Assembly: GCA_027008645.1 (NCBI GenBank)
Contig: JALVEE010000219.1
Coordinates: forward strand, 1-64,000
Source of the DNA: Saprospiraceae bacterium
GTDB taxonomy: Bacteria; Bacteroidota; Bacteroidia; Chitinophagales; Saprospiraceae
Direction of reading: 5' to 3'
Length of the DNA stretch: 64,000 nucleotides
In this document: in pieces, positions 60,404-64,000 of the stretch
Layout of the letters: each line of letters starts with the position of its first letter
Position numbering within the stretch: position 1 is the stretch's first letter
Translations under genes and position numbers: made by a program
The notes under the pieces: model-generated
What the model was told of the DNA's origin: nothing
The model's input: the letters and a program-made list of their open reading frames with translations, nothing else
Databases searched by the model: none

Positions 60404-61108
60404 TTATTTATCTTTGAAAAAAGGTATTTCCCGTATTTTTCCAATAAAATATTCTTTCTCGATTATATCCGAATTCAATAGATTCCGGAATGATTTACGG
60501 GCGTCTTTCAAATAACCGATTTTTTCGTAAATAACCGGAATAATATACATTGAATAAGCATAATGTTTGCTTTTTTTGAAATTGGATTTGTTCACTATAT
60601 CAAGGAAAAACGGCAATGCGTGTTGAATATTTCCACTTCGGTAATAATTGGTGCCAATATCAAAATTATGCACTTCTTCATTGTATTTTTTATCCAAATG
60701 AATTCCCCTGATCGAAAAACAATTGTCAGTACAATTCTCCACCAAATCCAGGGTTTTTATCGTATCGCTAATTGTGGGAAAAACCAATTGAAAATTGACA
60801 ACCTGACCCGGGATATTGAATTTGTGCATATCAGGACAATTTTCAATTCCCTCGGATTTTATCATATCAAATTTGATTCTCTTCCCGGGAATGGATATAA
60901 AAACATCCTTATTTACACAGAAAAATCCTTTTTTTACTTCATTTTTTAGCGTCAAATAGAAAATTGTAGATTCAGGAGTTTTTTCGATTTTGGTGATATT
61001 CAATGTAGGGTGGCTTTTGATATCCACTACAGGATTATCGATTGTCTGTGCATTGATTATTGAGTTCATCACAAAAAACAAAAGTATAATAGAGTAATAT
61101 TTAAGCAT
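60404..61108 (-). CDS. Hypothetical secreted protein with TPR-like C-terminus
   Basis: Signal peptide; DIGTNYYRSGNIQHALPFFLDIVNKS...YEKIGYLKDARKSFRNLLN. Confidence 0.6.
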   Translation of the reverse strand: MLKYYSIILLFFVMNSIINAQTIDNPVVDIKSHPTLNITKIEKTPESTIFYLTLKNEVKKGFFCVNKDVFISIPGKRIKFDMIKSEGIENCPDMHKFNIPGQVVNFQLVFPTISDTIKTLDLVENCTDNCFSIRGIHLDKKYNEEVHNFDIGTNYYRSGNIQHALPFFLDIVNKSNFKKSKHYAYSMYIIPVIYEKIGYLKDARKSFRNLLNSDIIEKEYFIGKIREIPFFKDK

Positions 61109-61313
61109 AGATCAATAGTTTGATAATAAAACCGCTTAAATATCCAATTTGGTATAAATGAGCTGTAAAATTGCAGTTTATTAACAAAACTTACTTTTTG
61201 GGGCAAACCTACCCCCTCATCCAATCTCCATAAGCCTTACGCTCCCCCTTATGTTTATCTTCCATTTCATTCCAGAAAAAAAATAGGGGAAAGTAGCAAC
61301 AAAACGCTAAAAA

Positions 61314-62153
61314 TTACCAGCTTTCTTCAAAAGATTTTCCGTTAGCTAAATCCTTTGTCAGTTCTATCAAACCTGCGTGTTTGATGATGCTTTTGACTTT
61401 TCTAACCCAGCTTTTTCTATAATTGTATGAATTCCTTTTTCCTCCTATTCCATTTATAAAAATATATGCGGTTTCTTTTGTCAACAAAGTTTTTTTACCA
61501 TTTTTTTTGACGAGTTTATTCATTAGGTCAATAGTCTCTTTATAGGCTTTAATATTTTTTTCTTTATCAATAATTAATTGTATGAAGTCATCTATATTTT
61601 GAGTGTAGGCGATACTTCTTTCTCTCGGGTGATACTTGAAATAAGCCAAATTGTACTTAGAGCCTGCTAATTTTCCCGGACGATAATCTTTTTTTTTGCT
61701 TCTCGGTCTGTTTTCCCAGAGCAATTTATCATCATCGTATTTGATTATTTCCAAAGAATCGTATAGTATCTCTCCGGTCGATTTTAGTTTCGGCAATCGC
61801 AATGCAGGTAATGTGGTATCCGCTTTCCCCGCTCCTAATGCTAAAACATTGCCTGTTATCTGACTAACATAGCTTCTATTCCATCCCGATTCCAGACCTG
61901 CGATTGCGAGCAATGCTGCCGGAGGAATATTGTGGTTTAGACATATTTCGGTTGCCTTTTTAGCCATCATTTGGTACAGAGCGGTAACGTGAGGATATTT
62001 TCTGAGTTTGTACTGAGCTATTTTTTTACTCTTGATAATTTCCTCCTTGGGTATATGAACAAAATCATATGTACCGGTAAAATGCTTATACAAAAAATAT
62101 GAACCGGTAGCTAATACCAACAAAGCAATTAAAAGCTTCAATTTCACAGACAA
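61314..62153 (-). CDS. Glucosaminidase (Bax-like) domain protein
   Basis: N-terminal TM; ICLNHNIPPAALLAIAGLESGWNRSYVSQITGNVLALG. Confidence 0.75.
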   Translation of the reverse strand: MSVKLKLLIALLVLATGSYFLYKHFTGTYDFVHIPKEEIIKSKKIAQYKLRKYPHVTALYQMMAKKATEICLNHNIPPAALLAIAGLESGWNRSYVSQITGNVLALGAGKADTTLPALRLPKLKSTGEILYDSLEIIKYDDDKLLWENRPRSKKKDYRPGKLAGSKYNLAYFKYHPRERSIAYTQNIDDFIQLIIDKEKNIKAYKETIDLMNKLVKKNGKKTLLTKETAYIFINGIGGKRNSYNYRKSWVRKVKSIIKHAGLIELTKDLANGKSFEESW

Positions 62154-62182
62154 CTATTTGGGGTTAATAAATATATTGTTTT

Positions 62183-63610
62183 CTAGAAAATAGCATATTT
62201 GAATCTCATACTAAGGTCGTAATTGAAGCCTTTTGAAATAAAAGGTGTTAATAACCTTACACCTCCCCACTCATATCTCTGTAAATAAAATCCGTTATAC
62301 CTGTATTGTACATTATTGTATAATAGTAAAAGATTGATATCAAATCGTGCCCGAGGTGAAATATAATATGAAAATTTGTTTGTCCATGCCATAGTATAAG
62401 TTGGGGAGTCTGTATCTATTTCGATTTTAGATTTTAATAATTGGAAAAGAGCAAAATCAAAATTAGAATAATATGTGCTTCTTGAAGTGATATAATATGA
62501 ATAGTTAACAAATACTTGTGGAATAATACTTAGTAAACTATTATTTTTACTTTTATTATTTATAGCTGAGATTTTTGAATAGTCCAAGTTTATAGAATAG
62601 CCAAAATCAATTTGCTTGAAAATATTCAGGGGTATATAATATTGATCTCTGAACTCAATTCCCAATCCATAAGAATAATAGTTTTGATGAGATAAAATAC
62701 TTTCACCATCAATCAAGCTGTAATGTGGGCGCAAATCTAATGCAATAATTTTCCCGGCAAATCTCCTCGGATGCAAAAATCTGCTATATTCAAATACATC
62801 TGACATTGTTGTGAAATATGATATATCATCATTTGTAATCAAGCCTTTTTCCTGCATTATTTTATCGATTGCCTTTAGCTTTTCGATTCTTTTTATTCTG
62901 GAATCGAAGAATCGCGCATTTTTTATTTTTGAAACTGTCTCTGCGATAGATACAATATCGATGTCATCAGGGACTTTTTTGAGTCTATTTATTCTCGAAA
63001 ACTCTTTGAGCATCCTTATGGTAGTCCAAGCATCGGTCACATCTTCCAATCTTCCATATCCCATTCCTAAACCTATAGTCGTTCCCCAAAAAGTACCGTT
63101 AAAAATTCTATGATTTAAATAATATCCAAATTGGTCTCCGTTGTTTATACTTAAATCACTTTTAACGTCAATTTCAAAAAATCTTTTAGAACCATTGTAA
63201 AACTTAAAATTATCATTTATGTTATAAGAAATATTTAAACCGGTGTCATTTATTTTTTTATTATTATCTTTATTTCTATAATTTTCCCATGCAACTCCAA
63301 GCTGGATCGTATTATTCCCTTTCATCTGAAGACGCGGACTATTCTTAAAAATTTTGTTATTTATAAAAAACATAAAAGTCAAATCTTTGTAATCTTCTTT
63401 TGATCGTATATCCCAGGTATTGCTTGTGGAATTAAGAATAAAATTCATATCAAGGCTTTTGTAATCTATCACCGGAAGAGCATATTTTTTTAAATCAAAT
63501 TTGTCCAATTCAGGGTGAAACCTCAATTCAATATCACTTGATTGGCTAATAATAGTACTATGAGTAAAAAATGATAACAAAATGACTAATAACAGGGTAA
63601 TTTTTTTCAT
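62183..63610 (-). CDS. Hypothetical outer-membrane-like protein
   Basis: MKKITLLLVILLSFFTHSTIISQ signal peptide, amphipathic strands, C-terminal MRFKYAIF; start set at internal Met. Confidence 0.55.
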   Translation of the reverse strand: MKKITLLLVILLSFFTHSTIISQSSDIELRFHPELDKFDLKKYALPVIDYKSLDMNFILNSTSNTWDIRSKEDYKDLTFMFFINNKIFKNSPRLQMKGNNTIQLGVAWENYRNKDNNKKINDTGLNISYNINDNFKFYNGSKRFFEIDVKSDLSINNGDQFGYYLNHRIFNGTFWGTTIGLGMGYGRLEDVTDAWTTIRMLKEFSRINRLKKVPDDIDIVSIAETVSKIKNARFFDSRIKRIEKLKAIDKIMQEKGLITNDDISYFTTMSDVFEYSRFLHPRRFAGKIIALDLRPHYSLIDGESILSHQNYYSYGLGIEFRDQYYIPLNIFKQIDFGYSINLDYSKISAINNKSKNNSLLSIIPQVFVNYSYYITSRSTYYSNFDFALFQLLKSKIEIDTDSPTYTMAWTNKFSYYISPRARFDINLLLLYNNVQYRYNGFYLQRYEWGGVRLLTPFISKGFNYDLSMRFKYAIF

Positions 63611-63796
63611 GTCTTTAATTTTTTGTTTTATAATTGTCATATTAGTTTTTTCTTGCAAACACTATTTAGGACATAAATTTAGAAAAAAAACTGAAAATAC
63701 AGATAAAAAAGCTTGTTTTATTTTTTAAAAATTAATAAAAAAATCAAATAAAGCACATGGGAATACTGTTAATTAGAAAAACAAAAAACTAAATCA

Positions 63797-64000
63797 ATGA
63801 ACACTACTAAATTTAATAAATACTTAAAAAAAATAAAAGCATTTGATAGTCTTGTAGATGATTTGTCCGATCTGTCATTTGTAGAACGTGATTTATTAAA
63901 AGACTATATAAAAAAATTGTACGAGTCTGTATCAGAATTGGACGATAGTGATAAAATTGAAAAAAAACAAAAAAAGCATAAAAAGAGTATTGTAGCTGAA
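63797..64000 (+). CDS. Hypothetical protein, 3' truncated by window edge
   Basis: ATG at 63797, open frame MNTTKFNKYLKKIKAFDSLVDDLSDLSFVERDLLKDYIKKLYESVSELDD... to the window end. Confidence 0.6.
   Translation, partial: MNTTKFNKYLKKIKAFDSLVDDLSDLSFVERDLLKDYIKKLYESVSELDDSDKIEKKQKKHKKSIVAE

Noticed and set aside
60563-60949. 128-aa plus-strand ORF
   Set aside because: Antisense to the secreted TPR-like protein; no recognisable features.

Overview
The window looks like a Bacteroidota chromosome segment: AT-rich, with type IX secretion (T9SS) C-terminal sorting domains, LytTR regulators and a DUF5103 plug protein. I see no tRNA, rRNA, CRISPR array, prophage or transposase gene. About 37 credible CDSs cover housekeeping functions (GGGP synthase, rsgA, sodB, alr, rnc, fabF, folK, dNK, murQ, AMP-ligase), surface polysaccharide genes (UGDH, WlbA-like, flippase), T9SS cargo including two giant paralogous surface proteins with dockerin-like plus cohesin-like modules, an ECF sigma operon and a higBA-type TA module. 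The strongest leads are: (1) an ECF sigma gene followed by a protein predicted to span both membranes (cytosolic stub, inner-membrane helix, long linker, outer-membrane barrel), resembling a dual-membrane-spanning anti-sigma factor; (2) a family of intergenic elements sharing the terminal motif GTGCATTTCATTTTTTCGC around different hairpin-rich interiors; (3) an ~182-bp noncoding tandem array at 36.16-37.02 kb; (4) a recurrent intergenic motif TTTCTTGCAGWCACTAT at five loci, one an inverted pair; (5) a 20-bp-periodic array at 10.2 kb; (6) a tandem gene duplication with one localised diverged block. All family calls come from reading motifs by eye; no database search was run.
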